Notes: generated by a model from the sequence alone, not told the origin. A stretch of 64,000 nt of DNA from Nematopogon swammerdamellus (GCA_946902875.1 OX336339.1:25141349-25205348); one strand, 5' to 3'; positions 22,226 to 32,174 are shown, counted from the stretch's first letter. Numbers and translations are program-made.

Positions 22226-22850
22226 AAAAAAAAAATCCCAAGTGCGAGTCGAACTCGCGCACCGAGGGTTTCGTATCGCCATGTCACGGTCAGCGCCACT
22301 CACACCATCTATGGCGTGTTTTATGAAATGCTTCATATTAGTTAAAATGGTTCATACTCTTTTCGGTAGATGGCGCGCATACACTTTTTAGTTACTTTGT
22401 ACTTTTTGTTATTTTTATTATTTGTTGTTATATCGGTCATAATACCATATTCACATATTCTGTGAAAATTTCAACGCGATACCTATTGTTTTTTAGGCTT
22501 ACGTATCCGTCGAACGGGACCCTATTACTAAGCCTACGCCGTCTATGTCTGTCTGTCTGAGGGCTGTATCTCTTGAACCGTAATAGGTAGCCCGTAGAAA
22601 TGTTCACAAAATATGTGTTATTATGGTCGATATAACAAAAAATAATAAAAATAAGAAAAAGCAAAAAATCACGGGGCCCCATAAAAGAAACTAAAAAGTG
22701 TATGCGCGCCATCTACCGAAAAGAGTATGAAACATTTTATCTAAAACATAGATTGCGTGAGTGGCGCTGACCATGACCATAGAATACTTATCCATGACAT
22801 GGCGATGCGGAACCCTCTCTGTGCGCCATTTCGACTCGCACTTGTTTAAA
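22226..22850. mobile_element. Inverted pair of family A elements
   Basis: A + oriented head (aagtgcgagtcgaactcgcg) begins at 22236, and a nearly complete - copy fills 22490-22850. Both carry ggtagatggcgcgcatacac then tttttagtt, so the interval folds back on itself. The word ggcgatacgaaac and its partner ggcgatgcggaac mark the outer ends. Confidence 0.75.
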
Positions 22851-23107
22851 TTGATTGAGCTTTACGTTCCGGCGGCGGACGGACGGACGAACGAACGGAC
22901 ACCTGATTGATTTTATAAGGATCTACGGAACCCTAACAACTTCTCTGGACATTTAAAAGTCATACATACAAAAATACAATGGACCGTTTAAACTTTCATC
23001 GTATAAACACTCAAATGAAAGACGCATACCATTTCAAGAAGACGTTAAATTTTTATACGGAACCCTTAAAACAGAATTACCACAATAACATTTTACGATA
23101 TGGCGGA

Positions 23108-23290
23108 TTACCGTGTGGGGCCGGTACTTAAAAATAATAGCCCGCTGCATCTCTCACCGTGCATGTCGTTAAAGGCGTCTAGGGATAAAGACAAGATGCC
23201 ATGCTAAAGGGCGACAGGATAGCCATCACTTCCCTTGACACGGTCCTTTTGCCGAGTCATGCAGCAGGTAGGTCTTCGTGACTTACTTGT
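23108..23290 (+). mobile_element. Family C repeat, 5' half
   Basis: accgtgtggggccggtactt, tctcaccgtgcatgtcg, gccgagtcatgcagcaggta. Confidence 0.7.
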
Positions 23291-23307
23291 TATATTATCG
23301 ACTAGCT

Positions 23308-23660
23308 TTTGCCCGCGGCTTCGCTCGCGTGAATTCGTATAGAAGAAAGCAAGTAAGCCCGCTAACGTACGTATATTTCGGTGTGCGGAACAATTCGGTT
23401 TGTATAAGAGCCACATATCTATTAGCGTAACCCGAACAAAATTTATTTACCCTATCCTGTGTCCCGTGTAGTTAATGTGCTTGTACTAAGTTTCATCAAA
23501 CTCGGATGAACATACATACATACAGAAAAGATTTCTAAAAATTGTTAGTTTAGTTTTAGTATCACAAATAGAGTCTACAAACGCAATATCTCAATAAAAT
23601 AAAGTAACATACTCCATGACCATCCCTTACAGATTTATTTTTAGTATGGATGATGATGTT
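23308..23660 (-). mobile_element. Helitron-like element, reversed
   Basis: The edge A|CTAGcttttgcccgcggc then ttcgctcgcgtgaattcgta is the reversed 3' terminus shared with 518 and 59212. The far end was not located. The interior shares 23515-23655 with 20755-20870. Confidence 0.5.
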
Positions 23661-23743
23661 TCATAGTTATCTTGACCGAATGTAAATAATTTATTTAATA
23701 AATAACAAAAAAGTAATACTTATAACTAAAGAAATAAACCTAC

Positions 23744-24445
23744 CTAACAAACATTAAAATAACTATCAAAAGGGGCATTTTCAAATGTTCCTAGAACACT
23801 TGCTGCATTACCCCGCTGGATAGCAAGGCTTACCCTTTGAATGAAGTAGGCCCTTAATTGCGGGACGCCAGTTGCGTCCACCAGCAGAGGCCCAAGCCTC
23901 TTCAAGAAGCTTTTGGCTTCACTGCTCCACGGATCGAGGGTTTCAACCGCAAACGCAACAAATTCGAAATCTAGAATAATATTTGAATATTTGTTGCGTT
24001 TGAGGCTCTCCGCTCCGGCCGCGGCCGCGCCAGCCGCTCTTGAAGAGGCCCGAACGTGACTTGGAGCCAATGTGTCGACACAAGTGGCGTCCCACATCAA
24101 TGACCTACCCTTAGCCCATGGCACCAGGGTGATACCATCGGGCCTCTTGCCATCCAGCCGGGAATAACCGCAAGGTTCTAGGATGCACGGTATGTTTGCT
24201 GTCAGAAGCGTGGACTTTATAATAACATTTAAATTTTGATGCCTGGAGTTTCTACCTGCACTTTTGATACATGATAGTCCGTGGTGGCCATATATGTCGA
24301 CTGGTGACCCACACACACAATTATGACTTTCACAAATTTTGAGGCCTAAACGAAGTGCAACCGAAATTTTGGTGGTTTTCTGATCTAATAAAGTCCCTAG
24401 GTGACTCGATGGGTAAGCTTCAAGCCACGCTCCAGATTATTTTTC
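23744..24445 (-). pseudogene. RLE-type LINE ORF2, C-terminal part (longest copy)
   Basis: This is the end of a non-LTR retrotransposon polymerase. It is open for 190 codons from the first Met and further upstream in the same frame (GAWLEAYPSSHLGTLLD, then ALRLGLKICESHNC). Seen: a zinc knuckle CVCGSPVDIYGHHGLSC, which is C-x-C-x8-H-x4-C. Then RLDGKRPDG ... RSLMWDATC supplies the PD...D pattern of a restriction-like endonuclease, followed by EFVAFAVETLDPW and [15 protein letters not shown]. Knuckle plus endonuclease at the C-terminus is the layout of R2-group LINEs. An in-frame stop lies just upstream and the polymerase domain is missing, so it is 5'-truncated. Related pieces: 956, 6480, 31225 and 44160. 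Confidence 0.8.
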
Positions 24446-24499
24446 TGAAACCGCCAAAATACGTGCACGATTAATAATAAATAAACGAATAAACGGGGT

Positions 24500-24600
24500 G
24501 GTCGGTTTTGTGTAGTAATTTACAAGAGTCCTTGCAGCACAACACCGATTACTCTGCTTACCCCGATTGTCGGGATACAGCGTGTGGTATGTGAGTAAGT
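24500..24600 (+). mobile_element. Family C repeat, 3' half
   Basis: gtaatttacaagagtccttg, accccgattgtcgggataca then gcgtgtggtatgtgag. Confidence 0.65.
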
Positions 24601-24913
24601 ATGCAACGATAAGGCGGATTTAACTCAAGGTTATACCTTATATTATACCTCTATGGTTGATGCTGCAACAATCAAAATTTTACGACGAATGACAAGATCT
24701 CGCCCGCCCCTCAGTCGAGAGCCGTGAGATTACCTGGCGTTAGGTAGGAATTCTTCCATAAAAACATCATAAACCACCAGAACAGGTAGCCACGAGACAA
24801 ACATTAGTGTTTAAAAGATAAGATTACTAAATTCTTCGCAGTTAATTTTGCGGATTTCATCTAAAGCTGACACTTTAGTAGGTGTGAAATAAAATTATTT
24901 GAAGGAAGCACTT
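24601..24913. other. No gene seen
   Basis: No coding or repeat pattern recognised between two family C copies. Confidence 0.35.
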
Positions 24914-25245
24914 GTACCGTGTGGGGTCCCCGCGCTCCCCATCACAATTATAGTCGCACTGCATCTCTCCCCGTGCATGTCGTAAAAGGCGATTAAGGGA
25001 TAAGGACAAGGTGCCGTGCAAAAGGGCGACAGGATAGCCACCTCTCACCTTGGCACGGTCCTTCCACCGAGTCATGTAGCAGGTGGGTATTCGTGCCTTA
25101 CTTGCTGCTTGATAGTTTAACTTGTCGATATACTTTGCTTAATGTGGTGGTCAGTGTTGTGCTCAAATTTACAAGAGTACTTGCAGCGCAACATCGACTA
25201 CTCTGCTTAGCCCGATTGTCGGGATTCAGCGTGTGGTATGTATAT
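24914..25245 (+). mobile_element. Family C repeat, full length
   Basis: taccgtgtggggtcc, tctccccgtgcatgtcgtaa, cggtccttccaccgagtcat, cttgctgcttgatag, then cccgattgtcgggattcagc then gtgtggtatgtat. Confidence 0.75.
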
Positions 25246-25441
25246 AGAAATTATGTGAAGAACGTGTATGAATGAATGAAATTTCTAACTGTAAGGTCAC
25301 AAAATCATTTCATAAGAGGTTGATGGAAAGGGGTTGATGGCATTATGCGTTTCCAGCAGGGTATGTGTACTGATTTGTTACAAATTTTCCATCCCCTATT
25401 TAATTTATTTATTTAATTAATAAAAGTTAAATTACAAATTT

Positions 25442-25760
25442 AAAAAACCCCCGACCCCAAAAAGTCAAAAACAATTTCCGGATTCGAGAAAACACTAAGT
25501 AAATTCCCGCGCAGCTCTGAGTTTTTAAATTTTATTTTATTAAGGTTCCGTATCCGGTACGGGACCCTATTACTAAGCCTACGCTGTCCGTCTGTCTGTC
25601 TGTATGTCTGTCCGCCCGTCCGTCTGTCCGAGGGCTGTATCTCTTGAACCGTAATAGGTAGCCCGTTGAAATTTTCACAGAATATGTGTTATTATGGCCG
25701 ATGTAACAACAAATAATAAAAATACGAAAAAATAAAAAAATTCACGGTGGTTCCCATAGA
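25442..25760. mobile_element. Foldback MITE E joined to a reversed family A element
   Basis: MITE E (aacccccgaccccaaaaagt) runs to about 25544 and its second arm is missing. A family A copy in reverse starts at once: aaggttccgtatccggtacg, (tctg)n, gaaccgtaataggtagcccg. The A element seems to have replaced the second arm. Confidence 0.75.
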
Positions 25761-25949
25761 AGAAACCAAAAAGTGTATAACATAAGTCTTTTGAAACGAA
25801 TGAACTGAAGCCTATAATTTGTTTATTAATATCAATCTCAGCTCAGACTAATCTTTATAATATGCATGGCAAAACGGAACACGTTCTACTAATCCTCCGT
25901 ACTAAAAATAGTTCAAAGAATGTCACACAAATGCAGTGACTCATAAAAC

Positions 25950-26249
25950 GTGTGAAATAACTAGGATTTTGCCTTTTCATCTATAGCGCCGCTCGCGCGG
26001 TGGTCTGCCGCAGAAAAACTGTGGAGCGCCTCGCCGCTGCGCCGGGGCGGCTTTCGTAGAAGTCTAATGAAGTATTGTGTGTCGCACAAATAACCGGATA
26101 TACAGCTCAAACGCGATCGCATTGACGAGAGCTTGTGGCACAAAGCGCACGATTCCATCAGTAACCATGCTCTGTGCCGCTGTGCTATACGCCCCGCCGC
26201 CGCCGCCTTCAGTGTCCCTACGAGTCTCCTTCTTGAGCCAACATTATTA
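25950..26249. promoter_or_regulatory. CpG-rich region upstream of gremlin
   Basis: A GC-rich stretch (agcgccgctcgcgcggtggt, gccccgccgccgccgccttc) stands out from the AT-rich surroundings. It ends where a family A copy begins. The GC-rich gremlin leader resumes on the far side, so this may be distal promoter or leader DNA displaced by that insertion. No TATA box was recognised. Confidence 0.35.
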
Positions 26250-26515
26250 AAAAACCGGCCAAGTGCGAGTCGGACTCGAGCACCGAGGTTTCCGCACCAC
26301 AAAAAAAGCATTGAAAAAAAACACGTTTCTTGTATGGGAACCCACCTTAATGTTTTACTTTTTCTATCTTTTAATATTTGTTGTTATATCCGCCATATTA
26401 ACACATATTCTGTGAAAATTTCAACGGGCTACCTATTACGGTTCAAGATATACAACCCTCGGACGGACAGACAGACGGAGTAGGCTTCCGTACGGGATAC
26501 TGAAACCTAAAAAAA
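26250..26515 (+). mobile_element. Family A element just upstream of the gremlin leader
   Basis: aaaccggccaagtgcgagtc then ggactcgagcaccgaggttt, ... ttcaacgggctacctattac, ... ggagtaggcttccgtacggg. It is 266 bp and lies directly between two CpG-rich blocks. Confidence 0.8.
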
Positions 26516-26519
26516 TGTA

Positions 26520-26848
26520 TATCAAAGATTCGGGCGGCGCAGAGGAGGCGACCGCGGCGCCGACACACACACGGAGAGGTGCGACTCGGCGGCGGCGGAG
26601 GCGGCGCGCGGAGCGCCGAGTGCGTGCACCGTCAGAGCCGAGGAAGTGAGATGCGAAGGGGGGCGCATGACTCACAGCCTCCATTCAAGCGAGCCGCTCC
26701 ATTGAGGAGCGGGTCCATTGAGGCTCGGCGCCGACTGCGCTCTCATTGCCGCTCCGCAGACCGCCGCGCGCGCACCTCCGCTCCGCAGTGCCACGAGCCG
26801 CCACCGATCACACGCGATATTATGTCGAGCGCGATCACTCGAGACAAC
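26520..26848 (+). promoter_or_regulatory. Probable 5' leader exon of gremlin (5' end not known)
   Basis: GC-rich DNA ending at a strong splice donor, gacaac|gtgagtgc. The transcription start is not visible. An ATG at 26822 (ATG TCG AGC GCG) is in frame with the main start after splicing, and the frame is open back to 26579. A longer N-terminus cannot be excluded. Confidence 0.6.
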
Positions 26849-26940
26849 GTGAGTGCACATCGCCCGGCCCCGAGTCCGACTGCGCGCGTCGCGAGCTAGC
26901 CTATAGTTCGTCGTTGTAACATCAGTTTCCCTCGTTCCAG
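26849..26940 (+). other. Intron, 92 bp, directly before the gremlin start codon
   Basis: Donor gtgagtgcac and acceptor tttccctcgttccag with a pyrimidine-rich tract. The acceptor AG is immediately followed by ATGGATTAC. Splicing would place AAC before ATGG, a good initiation context. Confidence 0.75.
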
Positions 26941-27615
26941 ATGGATTACTTCTGCAAGTCGCACCTGTGGCTGGCGGCGGCGGCGCTGCTGGCGGCGTGC
27001 GGCGCCGGCGCCGCGGCTGGCGCGCCGCGACGCTTCGTGCCGACCGACTCCATCCTCGACATCATCGACACGGAGAAGGTGGAGCGGCTGCTGGCGGCGC
27101 GCCGGCGGCTCGAGGCGCCCGCGCCGGCGCCCTACCTGCAGCGCAACGAACTCGAGGACGCCGAGCCGGGCGAGCGCCGCGCGCGCCGCCGCCGACCCGA
27201 CTACAACGACTCGAGCGAGCTGCCGCCGGACCTCGACTTCCGCAAGATCCTCAAGTCGTCGCGCAACGCGCTCGTCGTCACCAAGAAGGAGTACCTGAAG
27301 GCGGACTGGTGCAAGACGGAGCCGCTCGTGCAGAAGGTGAAGGAGCCGGGCTGCCTGACGGCCACCGTGCTCAACAGCTTCTGCTACGGCCAGTGCAACT
27401 CGTTCTACATCCCGCGCTCGCCGCGCCGCCACCGCAACCAGCCCGACGACGACGAGCGCCCGCCGCCCGCCTTCCGCTCATGCTCCTTCTGCCGTCCGCG
27501 CAAGGTCACGTGGGAGACGGTCACGCTCACCTGCCCCAACCAGACGCCGCGCTACCGCCGCAAGAAAATACAGAAAATCAAGCAGTGCAAGTGTCTTCCG
27601 GTGAACGTAAACTGA
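26941..27615 (+). CDS. grem1: Gremlin-type BMP antagonist (DAN family)
   Basis: A secreted cystine-knot protein of 224 residues. DAN-family antagonists bind BMP dimers outside the cell and block receptor access. Seen: a hydrophobic signal peptide (about 1-28, LWLAAAALLAAC core), a low-complexity linker with a basic cluster RRARRRR (79-85, possible proprotein cleavage), then the gremlin signature KSSRNALVVTKKEYLKADWC. The knot follows, with FCYGQCNSFYIPR (147-159), SCSFCRPRK (180-188) and KQCKCLPVNVN at the end. The nine cysteines (124, 138, 148, 152, 181, 184, 198, 216, 218) match those of vertebrate gremlin. The loop between YIPR and SCSFC is longer than in vertebrates, with an acidic DDDE. 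Coding sequence is in one exon and very GC-rich. The start was chosen for signal peptide and context; an in-frame upstream ATG exists at 26822. Confidence 0.97.
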   Translation: MDYFCKSHLWLAAAALLAACGAGAAAGAPRRFVPTDSILDIIDTEKVERLLAARRRLEAPAPAPYLQRNELEDAEPGERRARRRRPDYNDSSELPPDLDFRKILKSSRNALVVTKKEYLKADWCKTEPLVQKVKEPGCLTATVLNSFCYGQCNSFYIPRSPRRHRNQPDDDERPPPAFRSCSFCRPRKVTWETVTLTCPNQTPRYRRKKIQKIKQCKCLPVNVN

Positions 27616-28643
27616 GGACGCGCGGCCGCGGCCGTCGCCTCTGTTTAGCGCGCCGCGCGCCGCGCGGCGCGTCGCGGGGGACGCGCCCGGCGAGCTGGTC
27701 AACTCCGTAGGTGCGGCCTGGCGTCGGAAGTTCCTTCGTTAGTGAAACTCAACTAGCGTAGTGAACTGTGAACGAGTGCGCACAGAACACAGTCCCAGTG
27801 CCGCGAGGAGTTGCGGGCCGGAGCGTCTCCGACGCGGTAGCTGATGTAAGTCCGTGTAGGTTCGAGTACAGAGCTAGGGACGAAAGCTTTAACTGTCTAG
27901 TGCGTAGAACGTGCGGTACGATAATTAGTATGTGGAGAGTTCCCCGATGCGATCATCGTTGGAAAAATATTGCGAATTACGAATACTCGCGTCGGCGGAG
28001 CGACGCACGCGCAGGTAGAGGTAGGTAGAGCGGCGTTAATGTATGCGCGGCGCGGCGGAGTTTTCATTACATAAAGACGACGCGAGCGTGGCTCGTCAGT
28101 GAGCAAACTAATTCCGTAACACTTGAATTATTGAGTGCCATAAGTTATTGGAGTCGACACCGAAAACGCTTTTGTAGATTTAGTTTTTCATCAAAACTTA
28201 ATACTACAAAACGAGCGATAGGTAATTAGATGTTATAGTTTACCGAAAGTGTGATATTAGTTTGTATGTAAGTAGATATAGTTACGCGAACTCTATAGGC
28301 GCCACCTAAACGAAATACTAAACAATTCCTCGACTTACTTTGATGGTATTTATATTTTATTAATATTCAGGACTAGTATGAAGATTTCATATTGTGTACC
28401 TATGTAGTTCTTTGAAATATTTTATTTAATACTTAGGAGCATGTAACCAATTAAGTTAAACGAGAAAGAAAAAACTACGCTTATTATTACCATTACTATA
28501 ATTCTGATACTTTGTAAATACAATAATTATTATCCCCTAGTGGTATTTTCCTTAAAAAATATTCGAAAATACTAAACAATTGTGTCGCTTTTAATATTGT
28601 ACATAAAAGCAATATTTATTTTATTTAATGTTTACTATATATA

Positions 28644-28804
28644 CTAATCGCAAGAATAAAACAGCAAAATGAATATTTAACAACATATAAATTACTGCAA
28701 GTCAAAGTCGGCTCGGACGTCCAAAAGCGCCCATGCGTTGTGATTGGCTCTTTCCAAATTCCCAAGCCAAAGCCTCCCCGCTCCTGTTTTATTCTTTTGA
28801 TTAG
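28644..28804. mobile_element. MITE H, short copy, inside the gremlin 3' UTR
   Basis: 161 bp with ends CTAATCGCAAGAATAAAACAG and, in reverse, CTAATCAAAAGAATAAAACAG. It is flanked by TATA on both sides. A longer copy (48393-49018) has the same ends and CATA on both sides. It shares gtgattgg and ggcctccccgctcctgtt-type words with that copy. Confidence 0.85.
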
Positions 28805-29478
28805 TATAATTCGCAGCAGACACGTATGTCTCATCTTTGTATATTGATAATATCGAACTATCGTCTCTATCTACAGATTCTAGTAGCTGTATTTATTTAG
28901 GTAGCTCATTAGGGCGACTAGCGGTAGTGTGAACTGATCGAGGTCTCTCTTGTGTACGTCCTAGTCTGAGTTTGTATTTGTAATCATTTTTGTACAGTAT
29001 TGTTAACAGTATGTATGTATATGTTGTTGTTTACAGTTTTCTAAGTAAATTTTCATATGTAAACTTTGCAAAGGTTCGTTGTTGAAAATTTAACCGACAC
29101 TACACCGTTTATATTACGTTCAACTTGCATGTGAGTGTATGAAAACTGGATTTCATTTTGAATTTGGAATAATGTATGTCGTATCAAAATATATGGAACG
29201 CTGAAATTTCAGAGTGGTCGCCAACGGGCTTGTAGATTAAATAATGGAGAATTTCACAAATTAGCGGCTTGCAAATAAAAATAGACAGATATAAGATACT
29301 CATAAATAGATAAATAGTTAATCTATTTTTACTTATAGAAATTGTAAAAATTAATTAACGAATTTTTTTGGGCATCTTACATAATTATTTATTTTAAAAC
29401 TCGCAAACAGCGTACTGAAATGTAGCATTTGCAATACCCGCCTTTTTAATTAGATGGAAAATAGTAAACAATTGTCTA

Positions 29479-29484
29479 AATAAA
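29479..29484 (+). terminator. Poly(A) signal AATAAA, likely for gremlin
   Basis: AATAAA is followed 12 nt later by CA and by a GU-rich stretch (ttgttgtgttttatttt), the usual order of signal, cleavage site and downstream element. Confidence 0.6.
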
Positions 29485-29622
29485 CTGTAAGAGTGCATTG
29501 TTGTGTTTTATTTTCGATACTATTGGGTAAATGTGTTATTTATTTATTTATTTATTTATTTGGGAAACACAAAATAACAGAAAACTTAAATTAAAGTAGG
29601 TACCTAAAAATAAACTTCACAT

Positions 29623-29930
29623 TTTTAGGTTTCCGTATACCGTACGGAAGGCTATTACTAAGCCTACGCTGTCTGTCTGTCTGTCTGTCCGTCCGTCCGT
29701 CCGTCCGTCCGTCTGTCTGTCCGAGGGCTGTATCTCTTGAACCGTAATAGGTAGCCCGTTGAAATTTTCACAGAATAATGTGTTATTATGGCGGACATAA
29801 CAAAAAATAGAAAAAGTAAGAAATTCAGAGGAGTTCCCATACAAAAAACGTGGTTTTTTTTCAATGTTTTTTTTTGTGGTGCGGAAACCTCGGTGCGCTA
29901 ATCCGACTCGCACTTGGCTGGTTTTTTAAT
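29623..29930 (-). mobile_element. Family A element, full length
   Basis: Read in reverse: aaaccagccaagtgcgagtc, ..., cggttcaagagatacagccc, (gacg)n/(caga)n, gcgtaggcttagtaatagcc then ttccgtacgg. The (ccgt)n run at 29687-29712 is its tetranucleotide core. It lies just past the gremlin poly(A) site. Confidence 0.85.
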
Positions 29931-29973
29931 ACGTTTTAGGACGGTCAAACATCATTGACAGATATCCTCCTTA

Positions 29974-30430
29974 TCCTTACCTATAATAAAATCCAACGTC
30001 TGCTTTCTGTCTGTCTGAGTGTCTGTCTGTCCGCTTATAACTCGAGAACCACTGAACCGATTTTAATAAAACAAAATTCTACGGATAGCTTGATTCTTCC
30101 CATCAACTATAGGCTACTTACTATCACGCTAAATGGCTTATGAGGTTAGCAGTGAAGTGAAATATGAGAGCGGGCGGAGCCGCGGGCACAGCTAGTTTAT
30201 ATATATAACAAGCTGTGCCCGCGGCTCCGCCCGCTCTCATATTTCACTTCACTGCTAACCTCATAAGCTATTTAGCGTGATAGTAAGTAGCCTATAGTTG
30301 ATGGGAAGAATCAAGCTATCCGTAGAATTTTGTTTTATTAAAATCGGTTCAGTGGTCCTCGAGTTATAAGCGGACAGACAGACACTCAGACATACAGAAA
30401 GCAGACGTTGGATTTTATTATAGGTAAGGA
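29974..30430. mobile_element. Head-to-head Helitron-like pair forming a ~220-bp-arm palindrome
   Basis: The left copy runs A|TCCTTACCTATAATAAAATC ... gccgcgggcacagCTAG|T (29974-30195). The right copy is its near-exact reverse complement (30209-30430). Only about 13 AT-rich bases separate them. Shared interior words are accactgaaccgattttaat, ggatagcttgattcttccca and tatcacgctaaatgg. The copies differ at only a few positions, so the pairing is recent. Confidence 0.85.
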
Positions 30431-30444
30431 TTTATTACAAATTT

Positions 30445-30540
30445 AAAAAATCCCCGACCTACGTATTTTATTTACTTAGCAGTCCGCCGACTCCTATAAG
30501 TAAGTAAACAGAATTATTTTTTTTAAGGGTCGGGAGTTTA
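30445..30540. mobile_element. Foldback MITE E, short copy
   Basis: tccccgacc ... tttacttagcagtccgccga ... ttaagggtcgggag. Confidence 0.65.
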
Positions 30541-30639
30541 TTTAAATTTGCAATTTCACTTTTATTTCAAGATTTAAAAAAACATCCAAATCGATCCATC
30601 CGTGAGACATAATGTTTTTAATACTTCATATTTTTATTA

Positions 30640-30985
30640 CTTCAATAATACTTGATTACTAACATCTAAGAAACATCCCGGTTAAACCAACTTTCTAATA
30701 AAAAAAACGCATCCAAATCAGTCCAGCTACACAGGCAGGCAGACAAAGTTATAACACCCCTCCTTTTGCGTCCGGAGTTAATAAAAAACTATTTAAAAAA
30801 ATATAAAAACCGCCTTCAAAAATTTATGAAATAATAAAATAAAAATCGAACCCTAGAGTTGAAGGCGGTCGGTTATTTTTGCTTGCTTTAGCACCACCCT
30901 TAGTCATATCCCTTAGTCGCCTTTTACGACATACACGCGGAGAAATGCAGCTTGGGGCTATTCTTTTAAAGTAGCGGACCCACAT
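30640..30985 (-). mobile_element. Fragments of MITE F and family C
   Basis: 30670-30785 reverses the 17470-17580 sequence (ggttaaaccaactttctaat, aacacccctccttttgcgtc). 30800-30875 carries the accgccttcaaaaa ... gagttgaaggcggt hairpin also seen at 53895-53960. 30890-30985 is the 5' end of a family C copy. Confidence 0.55.
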
Positions 30986-31224
30986 AGTATGTAGTGTATA
31001 ACTGAGTAAAATTACAAAGGCGTACAATGTACATATTGTACTTGATGTCGCCGTCCCACCTGGCGAGTGGTCCTTCCACACGCCGTTTTCCTGTTCACGG
31101 CCGTCAGTGTTAGGACACGGTTACTCCAATGGTCGTCGCCTCTTCGGCTAACGTGCCCACCCACTGCCACTGCTTTTGTAAGCGACAAGAACACCCAAAC
31201 CACCAACGAAGAGGACGGTGGAGG

Positions 31225-31375
31225 CAACTGGCGGCGTCCCTCCATCAAGGGCCTACTTTATTCAAAGGGTAAGCCTTGCCACCCAGCGTGGTAATGCCGC
31301 AAGTGTTCTGGCAACTTTTGAAAATACCCATTTTTCATAGTTATTTTAATGTGTACGTTAGGTTAGGTAGTTATT
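31225..31375 (+). pseudogene. RLE-LINE 3' end
   Basis: catcaagggcctactttatt, ggtaagccttgccacccagc and aatgccgcaagtgttctggc match the end of the 23744-24445 element (…[13 protein letters not shown]…), then its 3' UTR (gttaggttaggtag). Confidence 0.65.
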
Positions 31376-31437
31376 TTCAGTTCTTTAATTATCCCTTCAA
31401 GTGCCAGAGCTATAAGTCAACTGTTTGTATTACACAC

Positions 31438-31712
31438 ATACATACCGCACGCTGTATACCGACAATCGGGGTAAGCAGAGTAGTCGGTGTTGTGCTTCAA
31501 GTACTCTTGTAAATTACAGCACAACACTGACCACCATATTTAGCAACCATAGATTAGCAACGCATTAGGACCACATTACTACCGAGCAGCAAGTAAGGCG
31601 CGAAGATCCATCTGCTGCTTGTCTGCGGAAGAGAGGTGGTTAGCCTGTCGCCCTTATGCACGGCAACTTGTCCTTATCGCTTAGTCGCCTTTTACGACAT
31701 GCACGGGGAGAG
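31438..31712 (-). mobile_element. Family C repeat, near full length
   Basis: ccgacaatcggggtaagcag ... gcagcaagtaaggcgcgaag ... cttttacgacatgcacgggg. Confidence 0.75.
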
Positions 31713-31732
31713 ATGCAGGAAAGATTTGTAGT

Positions 31733-32086
31733 GCGGCGGGTGGCCGAGTGGTTTGGGCATCGACTTCTCATGCGAGAGGTCCGGGGTTCGAATCCGGTCG
31801 GCGTGTACCAATGAGTTTTTTCTGACAAAAAAATGTACGTGCAAACCTTCACCTGCTGCTTCACCGTTCGGAACCGGTGTAAAACTGTAGGTCCCTTCCC
31901 TTGCCTCTTACTAGGTGGCAGGCTCAAATTGTAGCCGACTGGGTTGATACCACCGTACTGGATGTAAGATGGCCGCATAGCAGCATCGGTTGTGTTCTCC
32001 TCTAGTCCAGTATAGCCAGCAATCCAGGGAAGTCTCCGGTATGGCACCTACCTTCTCGGAGGTGCTATTGGCTGGTCGGAGTATGT
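31733..32086 (+). mobile_element. SINE A, tRNA head intact
   Basis: gcggcgggtggccgagtggt then ttgggcatcgacttctcatg and ggggttcgaatccggtcggc show pol III boxes A and B. The body follows to ggaggtgctattggctggtc, but the last ~60 bp and poly(A) are replaced by a family C piece. It is not a functional tRNA gene: the 3' half of the acceptor stem is absent. Confidence 0.85.
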
Positions 32087-32165
32087 ACCGTGTAGGGCCG
32101 GTACTTTAAAAGAATAGCCCCACTGCATCTCTCCCCGTGTATGTCGTAAAAGGCGACTAAGACTT
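32086..32165 (+). mobile_element. Family C repeat, 5' piece
   Basis: gtaccgtgtagggccggtac, ccactgcatctctccccgtg. Confidence 0.65.
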
Positions 32166-32174
32166 CCTTTTTAA

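Larger units (their letters stand above)
27616..29500 (+). other. grem1: Gremlin 3' UTR (inferred)
   Basis: From the TGA to a likely cleavage site near 29497. GC-rich for the first ~500 bp, then AT-rich with ATTTA-type words. A small MITE (28644-28804) lies inside. An earlier AATAAA at 28655 belongs to that MITE. The extent is inferred from the poly(A) signal only. Confidence 0.5.

Noticed and set aside
26896..27432. 178-codon minus-strand frame across gremlin
   Set aside because: Compositional antisense shadow, Arg/Leu-rich without domains.
26967..27710. 247-codon open frame overlapping gremlin in another frame
   Set aside because: It is an Ala/Arg/Pro-rich shadow caused by the high GC at third positions. 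Gremlin in the other frame has all family cysteines.
29660..29720. CRISPR-like or simple regulatory tandem array (tctg/ccgt)n
   Set aside because: It is the tetranucleotide core of a family A transposon copy; this is a eukaryotic genome.
31733..31810. tRNA gene (Ser/Leu-like) with good A and B boxes
   Set aside because: It is the head of SINE A: the closing acceptor strand is missing and the same head and body recur five times.
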